From assembly GCA_016648135.1 (NCBI GenBank), contig JADDOH010008067.1, positions 62,001 to 126,000 on the forward strand: a DNA stretch of 64,000 nucleotides. The letters run 5' to 3'. The translations under genes were made by a program, and so were the position numbers. The notes beneath the pieces were generated by a model. The model did no database searches, had not been told where the DNA came from, and saw only the letters and a program-made list of their open reading frames with translations. This DNA is from Agrypnia vestita (Eukaryota > Arthropoda > Insecta > Trichoptera > Phryganeidae). Below are positions 12,015 through 22,239 of this stretch, piece after piece; positions within the stretch are counted from its first letter, which is position 1; every line of letters starts with the position of its first letter.

Positions 12015-12092
12015 TGTTGGGTAGTTGGCTAATCGGACAGTTGACTGTCGGGCAGTAGGCCTACTGGACATTCGGCTGTCGGTCAATTTGCT
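12015..12092 (+). repeat. 15-bp minisatellite, locus C (inverted relative to locus A)
   Basis: Units such as AGTTGACTGTCGGGC, AGTAGGCCTACTGGAC and ATTCGGCTGTCGGTC follow one another at 15-16 bp spacing. They are the reverse complement of the units at 11545-11640. The pair could be the subterminal arrays of a single foldback element. Confidence 0.55.
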
Positions 12093-12444
12093 GTCTCATC
12101 TGATTTTTAAACGTCGTTTACGTGAAGTAGTAACCCAAAAAAAAACGACCGGCATTTTGGAAGAACAACTCACGAATTCGGTTCACACATTCATTCATTC
12201 AGTTCACACTTCATTATTTGTTCATGAATTTTTACGGAAAAAACGAGACCCGGGTTTGAAATTTCGAATATTTTTTTAAATTTGTTTGTTTTAACAATTA
12301 AAAAACTTTTGAACGTTTTTGTAAACGCATGCAGATTCATATCTTAACTTTTTATTGAGGTTGATTTGTTAGGGCTGTCGAGTATATGCCCGGCATCCAA
12401 ATTAGCCTAAAGTATAGTAGAAAATATTTTTATAATTAAACAAA

Positions 12445-12593
12445 ATCAACAACCGGCGAGCTTGTATGCGAAGGTGTATGAATGTGTATGAGGCGAGAGT
12501 TGTATATCAGGGCAGAAGAGTGTGGCGCTCTATCTTCTCTGCCTGCCCCCATGGGGAAACGGCGTGATAGTAAGTTAGTTAGTTAGTTAGTAA
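12445..12593 (+). pseudogene. Truncated LINE 3' end with (GTTA)n tail, copy a
   Basis: The last part of the LINE family whose best copy is at 40561-42318: GCAGAAGAGTGTGGCGCTC, CTCTGCCTGCCCCCATGGGG, AAACGGCGTGATAGTAAG, then GTTA repeats. Only the last 40 or so codons remain. Tail and 5' truncation are typical of target-primed reverse transcription. Confidence 0.75.
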
Positions 12594-12795
12594 TAAAATC
12601 ACTTTGAAGCTGAATGCATTTTTGTTAACGATATTTCAAGGCTGCCATGACAGAAATTAATATTTCATCTCTTTTTTTAAATTGATTAAATAATTTTGGT
12701 GATATTTTAATAAAAAAAACAGTATATAACTTAAAAACTATAACAAAAATATTTTGTTGATGTCTTTACGTCATTGAAAATATTTTATAATATTC

Positions 12796-12990
12796 AACGT
12801 TGCATTGTGTAAAGTGATCAATTAAGTCAGCTCACACAGGTCGTCAGCCCTGACCCATCCTATGAAGACATCTTTACGCTTTTCCTATATAAGTAGCTTC
12901 AGCTCTGTGAGTCTTCTATAATTTATCTTTATTTATAATTATCCCTCGTGAACAAGTTCTAAGAACATACGAGTACATATCAAAAAATAT
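12796..12990 (+). repeat. Dispersed repeat with AAGTGATCA core, copy 2
   Basis: AACGTTGCATTGTGTAAAG, AAGTGATCAATTAAG, GTCAGCTCACACAGGTCGT, then CTGTGAGTCTTCTATAATTT at the right end. Shares all modules with the copy at 45425-45800. Confidence 0.65.
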
Positions 12991-13094
12991 AAAAATATAT
13001 ACTGGTTTTTGAAAGGAGTTAACCAATTGAAAGTAATAATTTTCAGGCCTATTCTAGTGTATACGTTAAATAACACTGAAAAATATTATATACA

Positions 13095-13560
13095 CCTACA
13101 TTAAAAAGAATATTGCTTAATATCCCACTTTAAAAACATAGAGGTATCATTATCAGTTGCAAAATCTAGAACAAAATCTGCGAAATCTATACTACTTCAT
13201 GGGAAAGGACCATATTATATGTCTTTTGAGAAACTCCATTCAAATAAATGAATGAAAATGATTTTGAACATATTTAGTGTGGATGTTCTTACGGTGGAAC
13301 TGGTGAACGTTGCATTAAGTAAAGTGATCACTTATGTCAGCTCATACAGGTCATAAGCTCTGGGCTACCCTATTAAGATAATGCTTAATAAGATAAAGAT
13401 AATAAAGATTAAGCTATGTTTTCTATAAAATCTTGAGAACTTTCGATGACTGCATTAATTTTTTGGATATTGCTAGCTTTATTTTTATACCTCACAATTA
13501 TTTATCTCAATTGACAATCATCCCTCAGTGGAAAAAAACAGTTATTGTGTTCTCAGAACT
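13095..13560 (+). repeat. Dispersed repeat with AAGTGATCACTT core, copy 3
   Basis: Contains the 13095-13190 module shared (inverted) with 3745-3840, then GTGGATGTTCTTACGGTGG, GTGAACGTTGCATTAAGTAA, AAGTGATCACTTATGTCAGC and a right part ending ATCCCTCAGTGGAAAAAAAC. This longer copy shows the family is several hundred bp long. Confidence 0.6.
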
Positions 13561-13854
13561 TATATATAAAAAATGTTGATAATATTACTCAAAACCAATT
13601 CTTTTAATGTAGATACGAGTATGAAGTCATTTAACAATTTCATATACAATTCGAAGCTTTAAGTCATCGTACTCATTAAATAAAATGAATATAATAAAAC
13701 TTCATTCAATGCAGAGTAAGGTACTTACTGCCTGCAAAAATGTTCACATCTGCTTTAGTCAGAAGAGGCCGCGCAGGAAGATTACCTTTTAAATTAAGAA
13801 TAGGGAACAGCGCAATCTAGTCACTTGACGACTTGCTTTTATTCTTGCCGACAG

Positions 13855-13990
13855 ATGTCACAGAGCAACGAGAGTACAATCATACTTCAGGACCTGGAGT
13901 TCACCGCCTCCGGAATCTACTACTGCGAGGTGTCACTGGAGACGCCCATATACACGAAGGCTTCGACGGACAAGGAGTTACTAGTAATAC
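13855..13990 (+). CDS. beat: Beat-like Ig protein, exon encoding end of first Ig domain
   Basis: Beaten path (Beat) proteins are neuronal Ig-superfamily cell-recognition proteins, known in Drosophila for axon guidance. This exon follows an acceptor (TTGCCGACAG) and ends at a good donor (GTAAGT at 13991). The 136 nt encode SQSNESTIILQDLEFTASG and GIYYCEVSLETPIYTKAS. Ser-Gly-x-Tyr-x-Cys-Glu-Val-Ser is the F-strand cysteine motif characteristic of Beat N-terminal Ig domains. The start phase is 0 and the end phase is 1, which fits the exon at 16494. The upstream exon with the signal peptide and the first cysteine is not seen and probably lies before position 1. The paralogue within the Beat family cannot be decided. 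Confidence 0.75.
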
Positions 13991-16493
13991 GTAAGTCACT
14001 TCCAATTCACAATATAAACAACACATTAAATAAAATTATGTTACATACAGCGTGTCTCAGAAATAGTGCGTCTCGATGGACCTAGTGTTAGAAGAGTCAT
14101 AAAAAGAAATTGACAACATTGAAATATATTTTTTTACAGTATCCCTTTAGTATATAAAAATTTTTTCATCAGTAACTAAAATTTCAGCAAAATTAACAAT
14201 AAATTTTTAATAATTAATCATACAAATATATGCTACATCATCACAGCGAAGGTGTGCTTCATTTCATTATGATAGGTTGAGTATTTAATATTTAGTATGA
14301 TTCATGTTAGGCATTAATTTCTCGAAAATCACAAAAGTTCAAATAATATTTGTACTGTTGAATTTGCCTTTTTTATTATTTAATATTTTTTGTAGTTACA
14401 TTTTTTATAGTAGAGATTTCACTAACCATTTCGGGTTATCATTGGATTTCTCTGTGGAACATCGATTATCATTATAAAGCTACAACGTAAAAACAAAAAA
14501 TTAAACGTGCATACATCATTTTCTTCAATTCCGAATGTAATTCAATATGGAGATCTAGATTGATTACATTAGTATATTTTCATATTTTTTCGCACTATGA
14601 AGTTATTTTTCGATTTTTTTTCTCTTTCGATACTCTTTTTGCTAAGCATATGATTTTATAATTGTCTCTCTGTAATATATGTAAACAGTAAACATTCGAA
14701 TCACATTAAACGTAGGTGTATATACAGTAAATACTTGTATCAAAATACACGATTTTATATTCCAAGTTTATAATACACATATTTCTTGCAGTTTCCATTT
14801 CTCTAATCTTCATTGCAAAATTGCAACGATAAGACAAATAACAAATGAGTTTTAATAAAAATTTCCACGCGCTCAGTATTGAGGTTACGCAACCTATTGC
14901 GCACGATGCTCGTCTACTCGAATCTTACAATACATAATGGTAGAGGAAGTAATTAGCGTACATACATTTAACTTTATTTCATAACAGGGTTCCTGTACGC
15001 AACCTTCACCTTCGTATATCAATTTAACCCAGTTCTAGTTAGGTAAGTAAACAATTGTTTACTTACCTAACCTTATTTGATGCTTATTTGGTTGCTTTTG
15101 ATTTCCTCTAGCCGATGGATTTATTTGGACTACTGTCTGAGATATCCTTTATAAAAATATTTTCAATTAATTCGTGCTCTGTAAAAACAATACAATTCGC
15201 ATACTAAAGAAGAATGTAATGATATAAGTACAGAAAAATCTGTAATTATTTTGAGAGGATATTTATTATGTATTTATAAAAATAAATTTTAACTCATTTG
15301 AGATTTTTGACACAGATTGCAATAACATAAGTGCTAGTTAATTCCGTTGCTATAGATCTTACCACAGTTAAATAACAAATAAACATGTACTTATTTAGAT
15401 AATCATACAAAAAGCTTTTAAATCTGACCTTAACAATTGTATCTAATGTTTTCTACTCCAATAATGACGAAACACCTTATTCTTCCTGGCCTCTTCATCT
15501 ATAGTTTTAACTATTAATTCCATTTTTTTGCATGACACCCGGTGTAATAGTCATATTTTATAGTAAATATGGTTTATAGTCAGTAAGTTCTTTGTTTAAA
15601 TAATTTAAGTATAAAGCACTCTTAAAGTTACCTCTCACGAAAGCGGTGCTATATAAATTATCCCAATATTATTATTACTATTACAACAGGTGTAGCGCAA
15701 GTCATCCAAGCAAACCCGCAAACACCGCCGTCGACTGTCAACAATCTTGAGCCACATCATATTGACCGCACATTTTTCGAATTTTACTGTATTTTTAAAT
15801 AATTGGACATATTCTGAAAATAGCAATATTGGGATCTCAACATTGTTATCCCAACACTTAATATACAAGAATAAAGAAAAAATAATCTTGACTTAGGTAT
15901 ACGTCGGTTTCTTTTAGTATCTACTTGAAATCAAGGGGAAGAAAAAAGTACACGATGGTTATCAGTCAAACGTCAGAATATAAATACGAGGACGCTGTGG
16001 GAGAAAAAATTAATAAGTCCATATGAAATAATCTTTCTTCTATAACCTTTAAACATAGCATTAGTACTTATGTAATTTTAGTCGAAACATGTAAATTGTG
16101 AAGAAATGTTTGCGATATGTACTTCGATAATCGATTTGAAGCTCTGTCAGACCAGATTACCCGGATAAGAAGGCATCAGATAAATCAATCTCTTTTTAAA
16201 TGCATTGTAGACATCGGACACACCAAATAAAGATATTTACTTTGAGAGAGATATGTGAAAATATAAAAATCTCCTTAATGTACCTCTCCGCACACCTACG
16301 GTTTATTTTTTAATTTTATTTTCGTCTATTAAATGTTGGGATAACAATCTTAAAATTCTAACATTGCTTTTTTCGAAATACGCCCGAGTAATGGGTTGAT
16401 TATGATTAAGGTAGGTAATTCTTTCAAAATTTATAATTGAGTGTGTCCCGCCCACGTAGTTAAGGAGAAATTAATAGAAGACCTATTTTATAG
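13991..16493 (+). other. Intron of the Beat-like gene
   Basis: AT-rich sequence between matching splice sites (GTAAGT donor, TATTTTATAG acceptor). It contains a 34-bp perfect palindrome (15038-15071). I see no other gene. Confidence 0.6.
15038..15071. repeat. 34-bp perfect palindrome
   Basis: Arms GTTAGGTAAGTAAACAA / TTGTTTACTTACCTAAC meet without a spacer. The arms contain a consensus-like splice donor GGTAAGT on both strands. Confidence 0.9.
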
Positions 16494-16627
16494 AGCCTCA
16501 AAGACACCCCCCAAGAATAACATTCGGAGCTCCCCTCTACACGGCGGGGGAGCTCGTGGAGGCCAACTGTACCTCGAGCCCCGCCCACCCCGCTCCGCAC
16601 ATCACGTGGTTCATCAACGGAATTAAG
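16494..16627 (+). CDS. beat: Beat-like Ig protein, exon with first half of second Ig domain
   Basis: After TATTTTATAG the exon enters in phase 1 (completing a codon begun at 13990) and reads PPRITFGAPLYTAGELVEAN, then CTSSPAHPAPHITWFINGIK. The pattern NCTS-(8-10)-ITWFING holds the first Ig cysteine and the core tryptophan of the Beat second domain. It ends in phase 0 at AAG, followed by GTTTGC, a weaker donor than average. Nearly all codons in the middle end in G or C. A LINE lies about 80 bp downstream in the intron. Confidence 0.75.
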
Positions 16628-16699
16628 GTTTGCTATAAATATTTAAACAATTGTACAACGCGTACAGTTGTAATGTGAAAATTATTAATTAAGATATAT

Positions 16700-17495
16700 A
16701 TTAATTAATGACAGTTATTTATAAATCATCATTTATCAATATTTATAGAACATCAAATGTTAAAGATCTAGGTGTTAGATTTGTAAGCAACCTAACATTT
16801 CACGATCACATAGAGACGATCAGTGGTAATGCTTTGAGAATGTTAGGATTTGTTCTGCGTACTGCCAGGGTTTTCGAGAATACCCGCGTTCTGAGAACTC
16901 TTTACAACTCCTTGGTGCGGAGTAGACTCGAGAGTGGCTCGATGATCTGGGGGCCACATGAGGGCAAGTACTCTCTTATGGTGGAGAAAGTCCAAAAGAA
17001 GTTTCTGAGATATCTCTACATGAGAGAGTACGGGCATTATCCTTGGTTTTACCCAACCGAGTTTCTCCAGGGTATGCTTGGCTACAATAGTCTAGAGACT
17101 AGAAGGAATGTGTATCTGATTACACATTTTTATCGATTGTTGCGCGGTATGATCGATAATCCTGAAATTATGCAGAGCATTGGTTTGTATGTTCCTGATA
17201 ATTACCTTAGACATCGTCAGCATAGATTGTTTCACATTCCAATATACAGGACCAACCTGCCGATGGTTATGCCTGTTGGAAGAGCCACAGCTATGCTGAA
17301 CAAAATCGCTTTGGGTATTGATATATTCCATGTGTCTGAGGGGGTTTTCCGAAGCGGGATTCTCCTACACCTTTGACCAGATTTTATGTTATTTTTAATT
17401 TATTAAATATTTTTATTTTGATATATACTTCCTTATATGTATGCCTTAAACATTTTGTTTGTAATGTACATATTATCAAATAAATTGAATTACAG
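16700..17495 (+). pseudogene. 5'-truncated Jockey/CR1-type LINE, C-terminal part
   Basis: A 222-codon open frame (16708-17376) reads SNVKDLGVRFVSNLTFHDHI, LRTLYNSLVRSRLESGSMIW, VEKVQKKFLRYLYMREYG and NSLETRRNVYLITHFYRLL. These are the conserved blocks after the polymerase core of Jockey/CR1-like LINEs (KDLGV, LYxxLVRSxLE, VQKKFLR, SLExRR). The endonuclease and catalytic YxDD are absent. The frame is undamaged, so the insertion is fairly recent. The 3' untranslated part runs to about 17495. It is in sense orientation in the Beat-like intron. Confidence 0.8.
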
Positions 17496-17534
17496 ATGTG
17501 TCATAGATTCGAAACGTCGATTGGGTGTTTATAG

Positions 17535-17612
17535 AGCTTACGGCTGAATTAAGTGATCACATTACCCAATATAACGTCCACCAATTCCACCAAAGAATGA
17601 CTTCTACGTACA
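17535..17612 (-). repeat. Dispersed repeat with AAGTGATCAC core, fragment
   Basis: TTACGGCTGAATTAAGTGATC, then ACGTCCACCAATTCCACC and AGAATGACTTCT. Minus-orientation fragment of the family at 45425. Confidence 0.5.
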
Positions 17613-17944
17613 TCTATACAATTTTTGAAAGTTGTATATATATTAACTTTGGAGAGACCGTTTCTTATGTAACTTGTATTTACTACCGCATTGTGTGGTT
17701 GAAATTTTTCATATATGGACATCAAAGCTATGAACCAGATTTCACCATTGGTAATGAGACATCTTTATTTTGACCATACTCAAAATATTCTGAAAATATG
17801 AAAATTATTGTTATTCATTATCGAATTAATTTTAATTAATATTATCTATTAATTCGATAAAGACAATTTTTTATATACATTTTTGAATATTAAAATCATT
17901 TGTGGAAGTTTCATTCATAATATGTTTATTCACCATATTTTGCG

Positions 17945-18035
17945 GACTATAAGACGCACCTCAGACTATAAGACGCATTCTAATTTTTCGTTTAGTTTTT
18001 ATAGGAAAAAAGGGTGTCTTATGGTCCAAAGGATA
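17945..18035. mobile_element. Small hAT-like MITE (GGACTATAAGACGCACC ends)
   Basis: GCGGACTATAAGACGCACCT and an internal second CTATAAGACGCA on the left face GGTGTCTTATGGTCC on the right, an imperfect terminal inverted repeat about 90 bp apart. GACTATAAGACGCAC ends are widespread in hAT-type non-autonomous elements. No coding capacity. Confidence 0.5.
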
Positions 18036-18154
18036 CGGTTAATATTTTTTTTGTAATGTTCATACTAAATAGCGGCCTAAATATTTTTAAAATGAAATAT
18101 TTACAACCCGTTTGAAGCAGCAAGTTTTTCTATGTTACAATTTATGATTTGAAT

Positions 18155-18470
18155 TTACTAACCATCACGCCGCTTCCTCGCAGGGATGGATAGAGGCAGA
18201 AGATAGAACGCTACACTCTTCTATCCTGGCACACAAAATTTGCTTCAACCACATTCATACATCTTCTCGTGCACGCTTTTTGATTGTTGAAGCTTTTAAG
18301 AGGGCCATCCTCCAATATTTGGTTAATCTGATCGTAGCAGGTAGGTCTATTGCGGACGACTTCAACTGCCTTCAATACTCACACGCCTTACAATTTTTAT
18401 GTATCATATTTTCCTCATTCATATCTTCAACATGACTTTACCATCTCAGCAATCCCTGCGTTTACATAAA
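18155..18470 (-). pseudogene. Degraded LINE 3' end, (GTTA)n-tail family, copy b
   Basis: On the minus strand this matches the C-terminal end of the LINE at 40561-42318: GLLRW, HVE-MNEEN, then the GTGTGG-TAGAAGAG end and GGCGTGATGGTTAG. Frame is broken by stops. The tail lies at 18155-18165. Confidence 0.7.
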
Positions 18471-18749
18471 AGCTGGTATAACTTTTAAAATACTTACCCC
18501 AATTTCACAAAGATAATAAATTTTAAGATGTTAAATAACAAAATTTGAATATAGACCTTCTTCCTTTGCTATGTGGCGAATATTCCAGTGACCTGACTGA
18601 TTATATATTTTATGACTTATATATGACGTATCTTGGTAGACATATTAGATGCTTACTTTATAGCTGGCTGTAGAAAAGATTACACGTGTTTTGATGTAGT
18701 AATCTACGATTTTTTATTTATGGAAAAAATGAAATGAAAATTTAGAATT

Positions 18750-18960
18750 AGCGAAATTTGAAATAAATTAAATTTTAATAACTATTATTATTAAGTTCTG
18801 CGGGTTAACTATTTTTAGGTGTTACAGCCGTTTCGGCTTGTAAGGCCTGACTGTTTGATAATGGCCTTTCAAGCTGAAACAGCTGTAACACTTAAAAATA
18901 GCTAACCCGCAGAACTTAATAATAATATTTATTAAAATTTAATTTATTTTAAATTCCGCT
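18750..18960. mobile_element. Hairpin MITE (~210 bp)
   Basis: Left arm (AGCGAAATTTGAAATAAATT, then AAGTTCTGCGGGTTAACTA and GTGTTACAGC) is complemented by the right arm (GCTGTAACAC, TAGCTAACCCGCAGAACTT, AATTTATTTTAAATTCCGCT). The arms are about 85 bp with few mismatches around a small loop. Typical foldback MITE without a gene. Confidence 0.8.
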
Positions 18961-19454
18961 AAAAATAAATATGGAGTTCTACAAATTAAACACAAAAACC
19001 ATTAATAAAAAAAAAAATTAGAAAATAATTGTCAAAAAAAGCAGGATTATAATTCCTTAGCCTCCGTATTTGTCAAACAAAGCTCGTCTATTCCTGAAGA
19101 TGAAAAAAATTCACAAAATAGCGAGATTTGCCTACATCTATTAGATTAATATAAAATCACTAATGGAGCTAAACACAAAACCGAAAATTACCTACGAGAA
19201 GCGCTTTAAAGATTGTAAAAAGCGCTGGAACAAATGTAATATAAGTATCTGATGGGGACTACTTTGAAGTGGATAAAATGAATATTAATGAAAATTATTT
19301 TTAAGTAAACTCGTAGGTATGTCTTACTCGAAGAATTTTTGATTAAAAAAAATATTTTTTGGTAACCTCTTACGACTTTCTCAGAGATTTTTTTTTTCAA
19401 AAACATAACATTTATTTTCCAAGGCTTTAATGAGAGTCCGTGTTTGATATACAT

Positions 19455-19615
19455 ACCTAACAGCAGGGTGTATTGTTGCGTGATAGATTGAAATTGTTGA
19501 TGTGATGTGAGTTCCTCAAAGGCAAAATCACAGCCATTTCTACAGTCAACCCTCAACTTAATTTCATTTGACGTGTCATTTTGTGTAGCCAATGTGACTC
19601 CCAGATATTGAAAAT
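19455..19615 (-). pseudogene. RTE-like LINE fragment
   Basis: Minus-strand translation from 19615 reads FQYLG (just before the frame), VTLATQNDTSNEIKLRVDCR and NGCDFAFEELTSHQQFQSIT. The block YLG-(10)-EI-x-R-(8)-C-(4)-LxS is conserved after the polymerase core of many RTE/related LINEs. The remainder of the 128-codon frame loses similarity and is AT-driven. Confidence 0.5.
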
Positions 19616-20514
19616 TATTACTAACAGTTTAAAATTTAACTATCAATTAATATCGGACTACTTTTGTTTATGATAGTTGTTCATCAAAATCAATAGAAAA
19701 TCAATAAATATACTTTATTGTGATAATAAAATTTTGTAATACTGTTCAACGATAAAATAGAATTCCAACAATCTAAAAAATATTTGGTTTGCAAATCACG
19801 TTAACTTTAAAATTCAGCAGTTAATTTTATACGATTTCCATCTACAAAATATTCATTATGTACATAAATATAACTTACCAATACTATCAGCGGAATATGT
19901 AAAATGTTCAAATAATAAATTTACATTCTACTGTTAAATTACACTGATTCTTGAAATGTTATTTCTTATTGGGACTAAAAAGTTTAATGCTTGTTAGATT
20001 AATTACCAAATTATTTTTCCTATCCGTCTTGATAATAGGCTTTTATAAATGTAAAAATACAATATGTAATATCGTTTGATTAAATCTGCTCAGCTTTAAT
20101 TATTTTGGGTTATTTTTGAGGCAAATTCGACGCTGAAATAAGCACTTACTCCATTTAGGAAATGTCACTCCATAGAAGGCATTATTTTAGGCAGGAAACA
20201 AAAGCTGACATTTCTTGAAGCTTTCCGGTATCGTGGCATACGTGAATAAGTAGTGATGGATATTTAAAATGATATACTAACTGAGTTAAATTAATAAGGA
20301 ATATTTTTTTGGAAGAATGTCGTTAATTCATTTAAATATGTACGTCTACATTTACGATCAAAGGTAAATGTGCTTAAATATGAGATTTAAGTGATGTGAA
20401 AACGTTTTCTCTTTCTGTAGTCTATTGCCGATTGTTGAACATTGTGGTCATAGACACTGTCTCACTCCCCCAGCTGCTTTAACAACCTTCCATTCAGGTG
20501 CTGAACATGTTCTG

Positions 20515-20620
20515 GTCAACCAACTTCTCGACGGCCAACTTCCCGACTGAGAACTTCCCAAAGATTAATTTGCCGACGACAAACTTCTCGAATAATTTAC
20601 TTCCCGACAAGCCAAATTCA
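20515..20620 (-). repeat. 15-bp minisatellite, locus B, with pentapeptide reading frame
   Basis: Six to seven 15-bp units (CCAACTTCTCGACGG, CCAACTTCCCGACTG, AGAACTTCCCAAAGA ...). Read on the minus strand inside an open frame (20494-20679) the array gives pentapeptides KFVVG, KLIFG, KFSVG, KLAVE. Units match loci A and C. Whether it is translated is unknown; the frame has no other recognisable domain. Confidence 0.6.
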
Positions 20621-20874
20621 TTGAGAATATTTTGAGTTTGTTCAAATCTTTCACAACAGTGCTGGTATATTGCTCTCAAAATTCCGTAAAAATCAATGTA
20701 GATTTTCTCATTAGCGACATCTGTGGGGATTTAGGGGAATGAAAATGGCTTTGTACAGGCCGCATGGAAAGGCGCTTACAACTCATATGTGAAAGCTTTC
20801 CACGCAATTTGAACATATATACAACTTCCAAAAAAATGAATAAGCATGGTATATTCTATCATGGGTGGAAATGG

Positions 20875-21020
20875 CGAATGTTACATTGTGTAAAGTGATC
20901 ACTTAAGCCAACCATAAGATAGGTCATAAGTTCTATGTACACCCAAATGACTTCTATACCTACTTTCCCATAATAAATACAGTTTCGTCTCTGTGAGATA
21001 TCTATAATATACAAATTCAT
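20875..21020 (+). repeat. Dispersed repeat with AAGTGATCACTT core, copy
   Basis: GCGAATGTTACATTGTGTAA, AAGTGATCACTTAAGCCAAC, then TTTCGTCTCTGTGAGATATC and TATAATATAC. Same module order as 45425-45800. Confidence 0.6.
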
Positions 21021-21559
21021 TGCATTGAAATAACATATAATAAAAATATAAAAGTCTCTCCACCCATACCATTTCGCTAAAATTTTTCTAAGCAATTATG
21101 AAATAAATATAAAATGAAACCTTATAATTTTCTGGTCTTTTATGGGAAGATATATAATTGATAATCTTTATTTATTCCGTCATGAATAGTCTTTACAATT
21201 CAAATTTTATTTGAAATTTGAATTAGCACGATTATTTTTTAATGGTTTTAGTCGGCAAGGATCTAATCTGTTCTATTAAAATTTCCATCAAAATATATCT
21301 GCATACATAATATCAATGGTCCCTACATATACTATCTTAAACCACCCGATTTAGTATAAATTTTCGGATAACCTTTAAAAAGTTAAATTTTCCATTAATT
21401 TTTCCTTTTTTAAACGAAAATTCGATTAGTATTAACATTATATAAAAATAAATAGAAAATTGGATGATTTAGATAATAAAACTAAAAAAAAAATTATGCA
21501 GATTTGACAGTATATGTAGGGATTGTCAATTTATTCATTTGTAATGTGTTACACTACAT

Positions 21560-21901
21560 TTATTTTTTTGGGGAAGACAAGCAATATGTTATGAATTTTG
21601 TTTTTCTGGAACTAACCTTCCGAAGAATTCGGTTGCCAGAATAATGAACCAAAACTCTTCCAATCTTCTCTCTCTGATTTCTCTTGTTTGACCCTGGGTT
21701 CAGCCTACGACTGTCACGCTTACAACGTTTCGCCAGTATATCTTCACCTTGTCGCGTTATATGAAGTACTTCGAAGGCAGACTCACCACTTCTGGAAAAA
21801 GTGGTTAGTCTGTCTTTGATCTCAAGTTCCTGAAGAATACATAAATATAAAAATAACAGGAAAAAGTAAATGGGAATGGCAGTCTCCATGAAATATAACA
21901 T
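21560..21901 (-). CDS. Unrecognised small ORF with possible signal peptide
   Basis: A 113-codon minus-strand frame starts with METAIPIYFFLLFLYLCIL, which has the shape of a signal peptide (residues 5-24 counted from the first Met). It continues with a polar, basic part containing AKRCKRDSRR and NKRNQREK, which include dibasic sites. An alternative reading is an exon: TGTATTCTTCAG before GAACTTGAG looks like an acceptor, and the hydrophobic start could be intron sequence. It lies antisense in the Beat-like intron. I do not recognise a family; it could also be chance. Confidence 0.25.
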   Translation of the reverse strand: MLYFMETAIPIYFFLLFLYLCILQELEIKDRLTTFSRSGESAFEVLHITRQGEDILAKRCKRDSRRLNPGSNKRNQREKIGRVLVHYSGNRILRKVSSRKTKFITYCLSSPKK

Positions 21902-22239
21902 AATGTACAGGTCATAAAAATGTATTTTTAGCTCGATTTTTTAGATCATTCAGTGTGATTTTTTTATCACAATATTCCTATAAAAATTATTGAGCAATGA
22001 ATAACCACCCAAAATTTAATAGAATTTAGTTAAAATATTTAATTTTATTCATATAAAATCAAACCCCGAGTGTAAAACTACCTATCAGCAAAATATTCAA
22101 TCAGAGATAATGAGGTAAAAGTTTTTTTTGCCGTAATTCAAATAATAGGCATATAAGTGGTACATTTGGAATTTCAACATAACTTTTTTTAAATACTTAT
22201 TATAACAAAACAATCACACTTAAAAAGCGATGTCAAATA

